A stretch of 64,000 bases of DNA. It comes from Galdieria sulphuraria. Lineage: Eukaryota; Rhodophyta; Bangiophyceae; Galdieriales; Galdieriaceae. The position numbers and the translations under genes were made by a program. The notes below the pieces were generated by a model that had not been told where the DNA came from, did no database searches, and saw only the letters and a program-made list of their open reading frames with translations. Shown here in pieces: positions 43,330 to 56,458 of the stretch (its first letter is position 1; the number at the start of each line of letters is the position of its first letter). Location of the stretch: contig NW_005178445.1 of NCBI RefSeq assembly GCF_000341285.1, positions 62,001 through 126,000 of the forward strand, read 5' to 3'.

Positions 43330-44305
43330 TAGCCGATTGCACGAACTGCAGAATACTAGGGCTTTTTAATATTTGAACTTGCACTTGTCGAAAACCTCTA
43401 CTTTTCAATAACCATTCCAATTCTTTCTTTGTAAAAAATCGATAAGCATTCCAACGAGAAATGAGAGGTGAGTAGTTGGAAATAAATGTAGTCGCAAATA
43501 CGAGAGCATCAGGCTTTAGGATTCTATACATTTCGGCTAAACCATCTTGCACTTTTGGCCAACAGTGTAAAGCAGCTCCACAGTAAATTAAGTCTACCAC
43601 ATTGTCTCTCAAAGGAAGACTATCCACATTGGCTCTAATCAAAGTAAAAGGATCGCAGCCCTCCTCAAGTAACATGCGGCGATAGGCTTCCTTCAACATA
43701 CTTTCTGATAAGTCTATTCCAACAATACGCGAATATTTTCTCGTTTTGGCAAGTCTTCTTGTAACATAACCTGTACCACAAGACAAATCCACCAAAACTT
43801 CGGGTTCCTTAGGATAAGTTTGGAAGTATTCAGTAACCAACCTGACTTCTTCCTTGAGAGGATATCCCATAGTCTGAAAGTTGTTTCTCCAACCCCGCTC
43901 ATATAAAAAAGACGTCACTGGGTTACGAAACAATTCTTGTTGAATGGGTCGATAACTACTTAACTTGTCCAAACATAAATTGAAGTAACCTGCATAGGGG
44001 TCTTGAAAGAATGTTCGGTAACAATTCAAACATATAAAACTTCTATTGTTTCGAGAAACAAGACTATTTCTACAGTTCGGACAAGCAAGAAGATCAGCAA
44101 GTCTCTCTAGCGCCTCAGTATCATTAGTAATATCCATGACCCTTTGCGCAACTGGACTAGTCCTTTTGTCCGCAACTATCAGGGCAAAGGACCATTTCCT
44201 GTTCCACGTTTGGATAATACTTTTGCGACAAAGCTTATGGAATAAACTTTTATGTTGAGCACACTTGGAAACTGGAAACCCAAAAGCAATGAAACGATCC
44301 TTCAT
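43310..44305 (-). CDS. SAM-dependent methyltransferase, plant plastid type
   Basis: A 331-residue intronless protein. A ~55-residue basic leader (MKDRFIAFGFPVSKCAQHK) looks like a transit peptide. A Cys4 zinc ribbon follows (LLACPNCRNSL and FICLNCYRTF), then the class I methyltransferase fold: VLVDLSCGTGYVTRRLAKTR, IVGIDLSESMLKEAYRRM and IYCGAALHCWPKVQDGLAEM. The order matches plant plastoglobule and thylakoid methyltransferases and resembles bacterial RlmA with its N-terminal zinc site. The substrate is not evident. Its start is only 29 bp from that of eRF1. Confidence 0.82.
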   Translation of the reverse strand: MKDRFIAFGFPVSKCAQHKSLFHKLCRKSIIQTWNRKWSFALIVADKRTSPVAQRVMDITNDTEALERLADLLACPNCRNSLVSRNNRSFICLNCYRTFFQDPYAGYFNLCLDKLSSYRPIQQELFRNPVTSFLYERGWRNNFQTMGYPLKEEVRLVTEYFQTYPKEPEVLVDLSCGTGYVTRRLAKTRKYSRIVGIDLSESMLKEAYRRMLLEEGCDPFTLIRANVDSLPLRDNVVDLIYCGAALHCWPKVQDGLAEMYRILKPDALVFATTFISNYSPLISRWNAYRFFTKKELEWLLKSRGFRQVQVQILKSPSILQFVQSAIIRCCK

Positions 44306-44334
44306 TTAGGTGATTGAGCAATCGGCCGCTTACG

Positions 44335-45696
44335 ATGAGCGACGACACGCTTTTAGAGAAAGCTTTTGGAGGAACTGGAAGTAGTGAGTTGACTGAAAGT
44401 GATCGTGCAGTTGCAATATGGAAAATGAAAAAACTTATAAAAGGCTTGGAAGAAGCAAGAGGTAACGGTACTTCCATGATTTCTTTAATCATACCTCCCA
44501 AGGACCAACTTTCTCGAATAACAAGAATGCTTGCTGAAGAGTATGGAACAGCCTCCAATATTAAATCTCGAGTGAATAGACTTTCTGTTTTGTCAGCAAT
44601 AACTTCCACACAACAACGACTCAAACTGTACAATAGAGTTCCACCCAACGGTCTTGTAGTATATTGTGGAACTGTGGTGACGGAAGATAATAAGGAGAAG
44701 AAGGTGAATATTAGTTTTGAACCGTTTAAGCCTATAAATACCTCCTTATATCTTTGCGACAATAAGTTCCATACTGAAGCCCTTTCAAGTCTGATGGAGT
44801 CGGAAGAGCGTTTTGGTTTCATCATCATCGATGGTGGTGGCGCACTTTTTGGAGTTGTCAGTGGAAGTACGAGAGAAATTTTGCACAAGTTTACTATCGA
44901 GTTGCCAAAGAAACACGGTAGAGGTGGTCAGTCTGCTTTACGTTTTGCTAGACTTCGTTTGGAGAAGCGAAGAAATTTTTTGAGAAGATCTGCGGAAACC
45001 GCAGCTCAGTTGTTTATTCCAGATGGCCAAAGAGTGAATGTCACTGGTTTGGTATTAGCAGGTTCAGCAGACTTCAAAAACGAACTCAATCAATCTGATT
45101 TGTTTGATCAGCGACTGCATGAAAAGGTCATCAAGATCGTGGATGTTTCCTATGGAGGTGAGAACGGCTTTAATCAAGCCATCGAGTTAGCAGCAGAAGC
45201 TTTGAGTAATGTGAAATTTGTGCAAGAAAAGAAGTTGATTCAAAGTTATTTCGATGAAATTTCGCAAGACACTGGTAAAGTAGTTTATGGGGTGAAGGAT
45301 ACTTTGAAAGCATTAGAAATGGGTGCTGTAGAGAAGCTTATTGTTTGGGAGAATTTAGAACATACTAGGCTGTTATTTAAGAATCCTCAAACTGGAGAAG
45401 AGAGTGTACAAATTTTAACAACAGAACAGCTTAAAGATAGTCGTTTCTTTAAGGATAGTTCAACTGGAATTGAGTTGGATGTAGTTGACCAACAGCCATT
45501 GGTCGATTGGCTAGCTGATAATTACAAGAACTATGGAGCATCTTTAGATTTTGTTTCGAATCGAAGTCAAGAAGGAAGTCAGTTTGTACGAGGATTTGGA
45601 GGAATTGGCGGTTTGTTACGATACGTGTTGGATGTAAGTGTATTAGAAGAACCAGAAGATGAAGCTGATGAGTTGGATGACGATTGGGAACTGTAA
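44335..45696 (+). CDS. eRF1: Eukaryotic translation termination factor eRF1
   Basis: A 453-residue intronless eRF1, counted from the first true ATG ([11 protein letters not shown]). All stop-decoding motifs are present: GTS (GNGTSMIS), TASNIKS and YLCDNKF. The peptidyl-hydrolysis motif is [14 protein letters not shown]. The C-terminal eRF3-binding domain ends with an acidic tail. The intact motifs predict use of all three standard stop codons. Confidence 0.97.
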   Translation: MSDDTLLEKAFGGTGSSELTESDRAVAIWKMKKLIKGLEEARGNGTSMISLIIPPKDQLSRITRMLAEEYGTASNIKSRVNRLSVLSAITSTQQRLKLYNRVPPNGLVVYCGTVVTEDNKEKKVNISFEPFKPINTSLYLCDNKFHTEALSSLMESEERFGFIIIDGGGALFGVVSGSTREILHKFTIELPKKHGRGGQSALRFARLRLEKRRNFLRRSAETAAQLFIPDGQRVNVTGLVLAGSADFKNELNQSDLFDQRLHEKVIKIVDVSYGGENGFNQAIELAAEALSNVKFVQEKKLIQSYFDEISQDTGKVVYGVKDTLKALEMGAVEKLIVWENLEHTRLLFKNPQTGEESVQILTTEQLKDSRFFKDSSTGIELDVVDQQPLVDWLADNYKNYGASLDFVSNRSQEGSQFVRGFGGIGGLLRYVLDVSVLEEPEDEADELDDDWEL

Positions 45697-45778
45697 AATT
45701 GCAGTTTACTCAAAAGTCGTTGTCTGCTTCATTTCGCATTTGACTATATATGGATTTCGTATTCATACATAAATAAGA

Positions 45779-45832
45779 AATATATATATATATATACATA
45801 TACATACATACATATACACATATATATATATA
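45779..45832. repeat. (TA)n/(TACA)n low-complexity tract
   Basis: A 54-nt TA-rich microsatellite with interspersed CA, in the gap between the convergent eRF1 and membrane-protein genes. Confidence 0.9.
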
Positions 45833-45959
45833 CGTATGATATAAAATAGGAAGGAATCTTTCATAGATACAGGAATACAAGTTCTTGGGCGTTCAATTTT
45901 GCCTAAATAATAAAGCAAAGGCTATTGGGAAAAGAAATGTGGTTATTCACTCTATTCGT

Positions 45960-46988
45960 TTAAAAGCGACGTTCATTTGATTTCTCTAGTTGGTCAATCA
46001 ACTTTTGCATTCCTGGTAGTAAACTGGGTCTTCTTGACAGCAAATTCATTCGAACTGCAACAGCTGAAAGAAAGAGAGTGCAAGGAATATAAATGGAGAT
46101 AACATGTACTAAAGAATGAACAAAGAGGAATACCAATATGGCTATCTTCACCAGCAATGAAGCGTCCAAATGAGAACGAAGAAAAGGAAACAATCGGATG
46201 AAGAGTTGCACCGATTGTTGAGTAATCAATGTCCACGTATTCTTACCAAATACAAAAGAAGTTAAACTAATTTCGAGCATGATTCCGAACAAATAGGCAA
46301 TAGTACTTGATAAGATGCAAAACAACCAATTCCACTGGCACCACATAGTATGTGTGAGAACCCCAACGGCAAGTCCTTGTGTCAACATGTACTGCAAACA
46401 ATAGAGAGGTCCAGGACGAAGCACAAAAAAACAAAATAATAAACAAAGAGCCAATCGACTATATCGAGGACCCCAACGTAAGGCAATATACACAATAGGG
46501 ATGGGTCCTGCAACACTGAAAAAGTCTTTCCAACGAGAAACCCTTGAAACAAACAACAAAGTTCGAACAGCAGCAACGCAAAGACCTGTCTCAATAACTG
46601 GCGGAGCTATGGATAAAGGAGAAGAAGCACGTTTGCCTAACTGTGTTTCATCTACATCTTCCAAAGAATAACCATCCTCAGAAGCATCTTGAAAGTAGTC
46701 GCTTTGTCCTGTAGCTCGTGCTCTTTGTTCAAATTTCCATATCAGTTGGTTCCATTGTTCTTCAACTATAGTATTTCGTAATTCACGACGATGTAGAATC
46801 CATTCCTTCCTTTTTCTATCCACTTCTTCACCTCGCTTCCATAATCCACCATCTGATTCTACACAACCGCGAATAATAAAACGAAAGCCGAACCTTTGAG
46901 TGGAAACTCTCTTACNTTGACACTTTACAAGAGTGCAAAAGGGTACAGACAAAATACCAGAGGTTTGGAAAAAAGGACCGCCTTTCAT
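45960..46988 (-). CDS. Plastid-type DUF2232-like multi-span membrane protein
   Basis: About 342 residues, intronless, with one ambiguous base (46916). The N-terminus MKGGPFFQTSGILSVPFCT is transit-peptide-like with early Phe residues. A charged stretch follows, then about six hydrophobic spans containing PIPIVYIALRWGPRYSRLAL and GPLYCLQYMLTQGLAVGVLT. This arrangement recalls DUF2232 proteins of plant plastids and cyanobacteria, which are of unknown function. The first in-frame ATG is used; the frame before it has no ATG. Family assignment is from memory. Confidence 0.6.
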   Translation of the reverse strand: MKGGPFFQTSGILSVPFCTLVKCQXKRVSTQRFGFRFIIRGCVESDGGLWKRGEEVDRKRKEWILHRRELRNTIVEEQWNQLIWKFEQRARATGQSDYFQDASEDGYSLEDVDETQLGKRASSPLSIAPPVIETGLCVAAVRTLLFVSRVSRWKDFFSVAGPIPIVYIALRWGPRYSRLALCLLFCFFVLRPGPLYCLQYMLTQGLAVGVLTHTMWCQWNWLFCILSSTIAYLFGIMLEISLTSFVFGKNTWTLITQQSVQLFIRLFPFLRSHLDASLLVKIAILVFLFVHSLVHVISIYIPCTLFLSAVAVRMNLLSRRPSLLPGMQKLIDQLEKSNERRF

Positions 46989-47244
46989 CAAAACAGGAAA
47001 TAAGTCGTTATCCAATGGATCAAGATCATCATCTATTGTGAAAGAATGACAAGAATCATTTCATTCTCTTTTATTCTCCTCACGAGTCCATTGTGCTGAA
47101 AGCTATCTTTGGCTTCTCACAAAAGGACACAATCAATTCAAACCAATTCAATTAGTATCCAAACAAACTATCTGAATATTTGTGTATCGTACACTGAAAC
47201 TTCAAAAGAGAGCTTACCTCTATTTTAACAAATATTCTTCAAAG

Positions 47245-50200
47245 CTATTTGCTTTCTCCTGTGTCCTCATCATCATCATCTTGTACGACAGGATGTTCCA
47301 TTTCTTCAAATTTGCCAAGTTGTCGATAGACAAAGATACCAACAAGACTTGCCATTAAAAACATCCAAAATGGTAATACTGCCAAGACCTACAGAATATA
47401 TGATATGGAACAACACTAAAAAATCGACATACTTTGAAACCCAAAAGAGCAAGAGGTGTCATTGCCAAATAGCTTACTACAGTCCAGAAGTAATAATAGA
47501 TATATTTATACACTTGATACCTGTGGCATCAGCTTAGTTCACTACTGTTCCAGTAAGATAAAAAACCTCAAATACCAGACAAATGGCATAGGATTGAGAG
47601 GATTCAAGAATACAGGACGGAAAGGCGGAGGTAAAAATGGATATTGATTGGGTTCTTGTCTTCCTCTGCCAACTGGATAAAGCTTAGCATCGTGCTCCTC
47701 CAATACATCGAGGGATAATTTCGCATGTGCATTTAACTAAGCATTTGTTTGCTCTTATATTATAAACATTTTTCATCTTACTTACCTGTGGATAATTGGG
47801 ATGTGTGAACCTTAGCCACTGAGGTTTCCTTGAGACAATGCGGCCAGTGACAAGTGCTTCCTTTAACAAAGGCTCTATATTCAACTGACATTCAGCTATA
47901 AAAGTACCATCGGTAATGGAACCTGTCGAAGCTGAGGATACATCCCATATCTAATCAAAGTCAATTCACACAACTCATATTAGTCTTCAATAAAACCACT
48001 TACAGTCATTCGAAGTCGATAGGAAGTTTCTTCAGGAAATCCTGTTGTCCAAACCATACGGTAATTAAACTCACCACATCCATCATCACTTCGAGGGTGA
48101 ACATCGGTGTGTAAAGATGTACTATGATCTAAACCAAACTCTGCACTAACACTCAAGTCAGGAGTAGGCATCTACAAAAGTCAGAATAACGAAACAAAAT
48201 AACTATATATCTACCTCGTTGTTCACTTGTTGCGCTTTGGAGATGGGTAAAAAACATCCTTGTACTCCCCATATCACTAAACGAACTTCAAACTGTTTAG
48301 GAGGCTCTGGCATAATATTTTCTGGAACCATGTGTCTCGCAGCATCTTCTGTTAGAATATCTACAAAACATTCCAAACGACCAGTGGGAGTAGTTGAGTT
48401 AGGATTCCACAAGGAACGTATTTCGACTGGTTTTCTGGCTAGGAGTCTCCATGCCGGGTTATACCATCTAAACAAACCACAACATCAATAATAAATAGCT
48501 TCCAATTGGACTCAGTACCTATGTGACAAGTCAATATAGGTTTCACCAATAAATTCAGATTTGCGAAGTCCTGGAATTCTCTTCGTGTCAACATTCACCT
48601 AGATATAGTTTCCGAATGAATAAAATCACAAAAGATGAAATAGATACGTACTGAATATGCAAGACGCTTATGAGAAAAGACACCCAAGTTCCAACTTTCC
48701 TTTAAACCGAATCCACCAGCAAGTGGAATATCAAACTCGGGTGCTCGGTAGTTCTTCACTTTAATTCTTAGTATAGAATAGGGTACTTTACATTTAAACT
48801 GAAATGTATCAAAGAATTTTGGATGCAATGTTCCTGAAACTGGATGACTCTTTGTGGAATACACCCTTTCTTCAGAGTGGCTGCAAGAAACCTAAGAGAG
48901 TCTTAACATACTTCATTTCAATCTCTTTCAAGTTACCTTTAAATAAGCATTCGCGTAACCCTCTATTATAGATAATGATTAGTAAAATTTCAAAACATGA
49001 GTTTCAATACTTGCCAGAACATCTCAAGTTCCAACCATGTAAGACATATAAACGAACTACTACATTCTGTTCTCGATAGATTTCTTTCCAGCGTATTGTC
49101 TCTCCTTCCCTTTGTCGCTTTGACTCTACATCGTCTTCCAGCACTTGATGACTTAAAATCTATACGAAAATAAAAAAATGGCAACAAATAGAACATTTCA
49201 TTTACCTCAGCTTCCAATTTGAGTCTACCGTAAATAGGTTGTATATTCTTTCCTAGATAGCCAGCATTGCCATTAAATAACTTGTCCTTGTTGAAGTCTT
49301 TCACATTCCTTGCTATTGACATGGGTTTCTTTGCATGCTTTACGGTCGTTTGCACAGCTCCTTTGGCACTCTTGGATACGATACCAATAGCTTTCTTTTG
49401 TTCTTTTGTTAGAAAGGAATCTTCAAAATTCTCCTAAAGATAATGAATAACAGTTATTTTCAAGATAATCATCATCTTACCTCTGTCGCTTTTATTATCT
49501 CTTCATGATAAATATCCGTCAAACGACCTCGAGTAAGAAAAAGTTCTGCATATCTTGCATGACAAAAATCTTCTTCAAGTTCAACAGGACAAAAGCCACG
49601 ACGGATTCTACAATGAAGAGAACTACCTAAATTTCCTACCTGAATACAGAATTTCAATACATAATTACTCCATATCAAACGGCACTTACCTGATTTAACT
49701 CTGAAGAATCAGGATAGAAAAAACTTGGCAACTTTTCTTCTTCAATATGAAGTCTCAAAGCAAGATCCGGAACACTATTTTCATCGTCAATCAAATAAAA
49801 ATTTAGAGTCAATCAACATAACCTACTATTCCACAACAATATCTTTCAGCAGAGTAACAATAATTTGTAGTCCTTCCACCAAAGACTGAAATGTATTGAA
49901 TACTTGTCTAATAAACAGTGCTCGACGTCTAACATCTTCGCTTCCTCCTACTATCACAGATTCTTCCACAATGTCTTGTAGTTCTTCCCTTCCTATATAA
50001 AACGATGAGTTGATCAGAAACAATAGCATTGAATGAGTAATCGACCATCTCCTATTTGTAACATATCATATTTGGGATGTGAAATGGATATAAAATGGCC
50101 ACGAGGAACCGAGTTCCCATGTTGTGCCGAACGCCCACATTCCTGATGGACACTTTCCAAAGTTGAAGCAAAGTCGACTCCACATGATTCATCTGAAAGT

Positions 50201-53200
50201 AACTAATCTTCACGTCAGTAACAAAGAATGAATATTGAAAGTGCTTCTAGTTTTACCTCGGAGAGAATTGAGGCATTTTCAGCATCAATGCTACTCATGA
50301 AATATTTGCTAGATAGTCTTCGAAAATAAGATGATTGTAAAAAACTGTTCAAACGAGTTTGGGTAGACTCCGAAGCTCCTTTTCAATTATCAATGAATAC
50401 ACTTCAGAACTAGGATATATAAGAATTTTCTTACGAAGTTTTTGTAAAAAGACTGCTTCATAATCATCCAATGCTAAGTCGCAAGTGCCAACTACTTCAC
50501 CTCTCTCATGGTCGAATACCTGAATTTGCATTGTTGGAGTTAGAACCACATCTTGTTCAGGAAGCTCGAGTGGCAAGAATATGACATCTCGGAAGAAAAC
50601 ATCAAAAGAGTCACCATTAAGGCAAAAATTCGTCTAAACTACAATCAAAAAACAGAACATTCTTAAGAGTTGATTGGAATAAATACGAACCGGTTGAGGT
50701 GAGGTTTCATAATGTTGGTCTTGACTTCCACTTTGTAGTCTCAAGGAAACAGAAGCCTTTCGTACAGTCTTGTTCTTATATTCTACATCGAGGGCTCCAA
50801 TGATCTACAAAAACTTAGTTCTAATGCCCTATTTCAACTACAATTCTTACTGAGAGTTTCAGGCATGCACGAAATCTCCTGGGTTCTAAATTAAGCACTG
50901 GTAACGATTCTTCTTGTTCTTTTGGCAGTAAATGAAATTCAGCTAATATCTCTCCAGCCATTATTTCTGGATTTACTTGAAACAAAGGATACCACTTTCC
51001 GATAGGAAGTGTTGGCTGTGATCGTTTTACTTGTGCTCCCGATATGACGACTCGACCAAGACATTTTGATGGTTGCAATGGAGACTGTTCCAACTTTTTC
51101 TTTTTCGCTCTGGAATGTTCATATACCATAACAAACTGAATACCGCATCTTAGTTATCCTGATACACTTCAAAACCTATACTTACAATGTCTGACAACAT
51201 GCGAGTTGCAGTAACGGGTATTTGCAAAGTTACACATTCGAACCATTGTGGAAACAATGTTCCATAACAAATTGTATTCGATTGCGCTGAATATTCTCCA
51301 CAACGAACGACTGGAATAGCACGTCGATCAGTACATCAACGACACATTGAAGAATAACATTACCAAAAAATGGGTTCGCTAAACCTCCTTCATCTGCTGC
51401 AGGCACTAAGGAAAGATAATAAGAAAAGTAAAATTCACTTTTTAACCACTTACAATTTCTTCCTTCTAAAATATAACATCGAAGAATAAACTCAAAGGAA
51501 TTCATGGGAAGCATTGTGTCAGATGGATGAAAACTAACACTTTGAGAAGAAGACTCTACAGTCATAGAGGAAACACGATCTTCTGTTGCAGTCAATGAGA
51601 GAGATAATAATAAATTTCCAGGAACTTCGTAGAAACTGAAGAGGCTACTTGCTGCTGTGTCCAAAAGAAGCCAACGTGGATAACGCGTACACTGGCGGAC
51701 ATACTTTGCCGATAACCTCAAATATGCAAAGCGGGTCCTAACCATATTGAGTTCAAACATTCTTTTCTTGTTGAATGCATACTTCTTTGTCGAATTATGA
51801 CGCTTTTGATGCGCATACAAATTGACGAATAAGTCTGGAATATCAGAAAAACGACTAGGCAACTCCAAATCGGAAAATGATCCGTGGGTCCCTTGTCCGT
51901 TTTCCCATATTACTGATCGATGGTTCACTGGCTGAGGAGGAGTTTGTCTTTCCAATCAAGGTTTTTAGAATTTCATCAAGATACTCGAAAACATTCCTTA
52001 CTCGCCAAAACAGAACGTTCCTAACTGAACATCAAACGATACTAAATAATGTTCAGATTCCAACGGAACTTCACAGACTTGATATATGCTATAGTCCAAC
52101 TGATATCTTGAAGTATCAGGCTCTATGCATAGTTCTGGAGGAATGTACAATCTTGCAGGTGGTAAAGTTCCCAGAGAGCGTGAAGTATGTATACTGATCT
52201 TAATAAAAGTTTGAAAAACAGTTTCATTTTCAAATATAAGAAACATACCAAAGCTCGACCTCGGAAGGAAGCATTCTTCTTTCCATAGTCTGTGGGACCT
52301 CTACTAGGACCATAAAGATTATACCATCTAGGTTCTAGTTGATAAACCTAACTGAAGATTGTATCTTATAGAGTACAGAGTCATTAGGAACTTACTCTTT
52401 CTATAAACTCATTTTCAAGATTCTCGTCACTTGTATTATCTCTTCCAAACAACAACTTATTCACTTGATTTTCCACGGATAACAATCTTTCATAAAAATG
52501 TGGTGGCTCTGCTTCTCGTTTTTCCCTTTCACGAAGAAACAAAGTCGCTTTCTTAAAACTTTCATCATCTTCCTTTTCAGGTTCAGACGTTAAATAGTGA
52601 ACCTTCACTCGTTCACGATGAGCCAGGATGTCTGAAAATCTAAAGAAAATCTAATCGCTTGATTTGCATATTTCTTAACGAGCTTACCGAAATTGTAGCC
52701 AACCTATCAGGTCTCCTTCCGAAGAATTCATACCCAAAAATGACTCCCGTGTATGATAAAGTTCTACTTTGATCAAATCCTGGGACACTTCACCATCCAC
52801 TATTGCTACTGGCACTCTAATCATCTCATTCCATTCCACCCTATCCCCATATATAGTTAACCAGTACAGTCAATTATAAGAATGATTGGAAACTTACCAT
52901 CGTCCTCTTGAAGGAAAAAGCCCTCTCTTGAGAGCTTTCTTCCTTTTAACAGAACCAAAAGTGGCATTTCGAAAAACATGAGATGCTGTTTTGGTTAAAT
53001 TTTTTTGCAGTTGTTTTACAACTGAGCCAGACAATGCAAATCCTGCCTTCTCAATAGATTTTAGAGATTTTTTCGTTGAAGTTGTAACTGCCTTGTAGCC
53101 TCCATAGAAACATGTGGCAAAAGCACGAATGATATCTTCTTCTCCTATCGATAGGAATGAAATGTTTAGAATCACTCATAAGACTATCATTTTGTAATAC

Positions 53201-54851
53201 CTTTAGGAGCCATTCTCGGAAGCATTTCGGCTCGATAAACACAAATAAACAGATTCCAAGGCTCTGGAACAAGAGGAGGACGTCTCAATACTAACTTATT
53301 CAACAACTGTCTACCACTCATCTAAACAAAGAAATCGTCAACAACAAACCACTTTCAGAATAGGAAACCAACTTCTTCAAATTCATAATAATCATTCCTG
53401 TGCACAGGGACAGATCCTGGTGGTATAAGAGTTATACTAAGTTTGACATATCCCACTGTACTAAGACCAATAGAGCTCCGAGTTATTTTCTCAACCCTTT
53501 TTCCATATGAAGAATACAATGGAAACCATTTTTCTTTCACTCTATGATTCTTTTTTTGAAAATATAAGTCTGTCAACAATATCAAGAATACTGATAATGC
53601 ATACCGGTTGATCATAAATATATTTCAAATCCATCTCATGAACTCCAATGAGCACATTCTTCCTTATACGATTCCAGTCGAAAACTTGAACATTCAGAGC
53701 CTCTCTTTCCAACTCCCAACCCTTCAGATACGCAGAGAAATATAAAAGTCTATGAAAAACTGCATTAACAGTATTTAAAGCTCGTTGAGTTCTCAAGGTC
53801 TGGCCAAACGTTGTTATCTGAGAATAGTAAGTATAAGATCGAAAAGCTAATCAATGCAACAACAACCTGAACGTATGGGTCGGTTGTACCACCTCGACGA
53901 TGCATACTCAGCATATCTCTTACTTCGTGCACCATTATACGAAGTAAATACTCGCCATTTGGAATGGTAGAAAATAAGTCCCGACATGAGAAACTAGTGT
54001 CGGGAATAAAACTAGCTCGAGTCTCCGTATATATCGTAGCTACTCGAATGCCAGAGTCTCCTAAAACTGAAATTTCCAACTTCTTATGGCAAACCATGCT
54101 GTTTCCTCGGTGTGTATTTTCAGTATCTAAGAATATTGTTGCTTCTAGTTCCGCCTTCCCAATAACAAAATCGGAATCTTCGCTAGTTCCAATCAAGGCG
54201 GAAGGCCAAGCGGTGAACTGGTTGTTGCCTAACGTCTGTTCTTCACTGGAAGAAGTCTTCTGCAGAGAAGACGATGTCGACTCTTGGACAGAATTTTCTG
54301 GTTCAGAGTCGAAGAATCCTTCTTCTCTCAATTTAGAAGCAACGAGGGGATCGTAATCTACAAGAGGCAAAACCTTCTCATATTCAGAACCTTATTAAAC
54401 AATAAGTGCGAATGCTAAAACAAGCTCTGTTATCTCTTACGTCTATGAAGGGCATAAATCTTTCTGACTCTCTCTGATCCACGAATATTCAAAGTTATCT
54501 TGGTGCTTTTATATTCGTTGGTAAGTGCATCCCTTTCAAGAAGCTAAGTTCATTTTTGTGGTCCAGGAGAACCGTCTTACCATTGAAGTGGTACACTACT
54601 GGATAACTTTACTCCAAGGAACTCGACGGTCCCATCACTTTCTACTCTTCTATATCCTGTCCTTTCAACAACACCCTGAAGAAGAGAGTGGAATAACAGG
54701 AGTGAATAACTTGACTTTGAAAAACCAGTTGCTTCCCCTATACCTTATCGTCTACCCATTCTATTTTTACATTTCGAGCTTGAGGTACAATTAAGCCTGA
54801 AACTTTTAGGATGGTAATAGTAAGCTCGAAAGGCTTTAGAGTGATGCTCAT
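47245..54851 (-). CDS. Ferlin family multi-C2 membrane protein
   Basis: A very long gene of roughly 25-30 small exons. It starts MSITLKPFELTITILKVSGL with C2A and splices in phase through GVVERTGYRRVESDG and DALTNEYKSTKITLNIRGSE. Further C2 domains are seen, for example VHEVRDMLSMHRRGGTTDPY followed by VQV. The ferlin signature between C2 domains reads EPRWYNLYGPSRGPTDYGKK and SFRGRAL. The C-terminus has DAKLYPVGRGRQEPNQYPFL, NPLNPMPF and one membrane anchor (FWMFLMASLVGIFVYR), then an acidic tail. Ferlins mediate Ca2+-dependent vesicle fusion and membrane repair. The middle exons are supported individually but not all junctions were checked. Confidence 0.85.
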
Positions 54852-54988
54852 TCTGTCCTAAATAAGAACTCTTCCAATGAGCACACCAGAGAAAATGTTC
54901 CCCTTTTCCACAAAAGAAGAAATCGATTCCACTTGAGATTCTCATTAAGCTCTTTTGGAGCGTAAAGTATCGATTTTTATTTTTTAGT

Positions 54989-56200
54989 TCACTCATCCTC
55001 ATCTTCGTTCGAAATGTCTACGAACTGACTTTTGGGTGACTTGCACTGCGGACAGACAAAGGAATCGCCAAAGAACTTAAACTCTCGACCTGCTGCCGGA
55101 AATATTGTGTATCCACAATTCTGACACTGATACGCATGTGCAACACTTGCAGAAGGCTTCGAACATGACACTGACTGTTCACTAAATGTTGACGTTGAGG
55201 TCTCTTCGACACTCGCCTTTTTCTCTGAAGTTGCTCTTTCATAGTCTCTTCGTTGTACTTCTTCCAGTAAATACTGATCATACAGAGACTGTGCTTGTTC
55301 TTCGGAAAGACCCAAAAACCTAGCCTTCTCTATTGGAGAAAAATCCTTGTCCCGACCTTCACTCTTTAACAACTGCAAAAAACAAGTTTCGGCTAGGCTG
55401 CGCTGAAGGTCACGAACTGTCTCTTTCGGATAGGGAAACAGTTGCATTATTTCAAGTTTGGACTGAAATTGTTCGGGTAAAAGACGTTCCGAGACAAACA
55501 AAAGCTTATCAAGTGCTGAAGGTCTTTCTCGAAGACGTTTTGCTGCTCGATTATATGCCATCAATAGTTGCTTATGTGACAAACCTAGCGTCTTGTAAAC
55601 TGTATAAGAATCTTCTATCAGTTGGAAAGATAAAGCTCGTTCTTTCAATAGTGTCACCAGAAAATTTTCATACAAATCAACTCTACTAAATATCAATTCC
55701 CACTTGCTCTTGTATTCCTCTGCAATATCCACAAGCTCCAACTCTGTAGAACCATAACGTACCATTTCCATCCCACATCTTTCAATAAGACTATCACGTC
55801 TCTTCAATAGCTTCTTCAATCCTAAATATCCTCCAGCTGCTGCTAAAGCTATAGTAGCAGCAACTACAAGCACAGGATTGGGCTTCCAGTTTCCCGAAGG
55901 ATCCATAGTAGGCTGCATTTGCTCGCTCCTCATTTCTTTTTCTGGTCTTCTCCGTTGAGGTTTCGTGACTGCAACTCTGAAGGAAGATTGACTGTCGCTT
56001 TCTGAACTCTGCATTAAAACCTTGCAATAAAAATGAGCAAGTTTGGCAAAAGAGACTAGCAATCATACTTGAAGAACGTGTTTCGGTTGGTTTCTACAGA
56101 GACATCGACAAAAGTTCGCAGGTTTTGCAAAAGGGTGAACACTAAATGGCTTGCTTTCGAAAGGAACTTTTAAGCAACTCCAGTTGACACAGATAAACAT
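54989..56200 (-). CDS. Membrane-anchored rubredoxin-domain protein, plastid-targeted
   Basis: Two exons, about 385 residues. The N-terminus (MFICVNWSCLKVPFESKPFS) is transit-like. A single span VLVVAATIALAAAGGYLGLK anchors it, followed by a ~190-residue helical domain. The last ~50 residues are rubredoxin-like: YQCQNCGYTIFPAAG and SFVCPQCKSPKSQF supply two CxxC knuckles for an iron or zinc. Plastid rubredoxin-like proteins such as RBD1 and ENH1 assist photosystem assembly or redox balance; the long helical domain between anchor and rubredoxin is not one I know. The splice joins QPKHVLQ to VLMQSSES. Confidence 0.72.
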
Positions 56201-56458
56201 AGTCTCCTTTTGAGAAAATGAAAACAAAGAGGCCGTGTATATCGTATTGGACAAGCGATTTTCACATCTTTCACAAAAGTTGGGCAGTCTGAGAGTTATT
56301 TGTATGTTTATTACAAAATGGAGATTTCCTAAAACTTAGCGAATACTTTTTATAGTTTAATAAAGCGACAAACTCCTTACGGTCTTATCTACAAAAAACC
56401 CCGTTGAAATGGGACGACAGAACTCTTGTTTCAAGCTATACCACTCGATCCGATGCAA

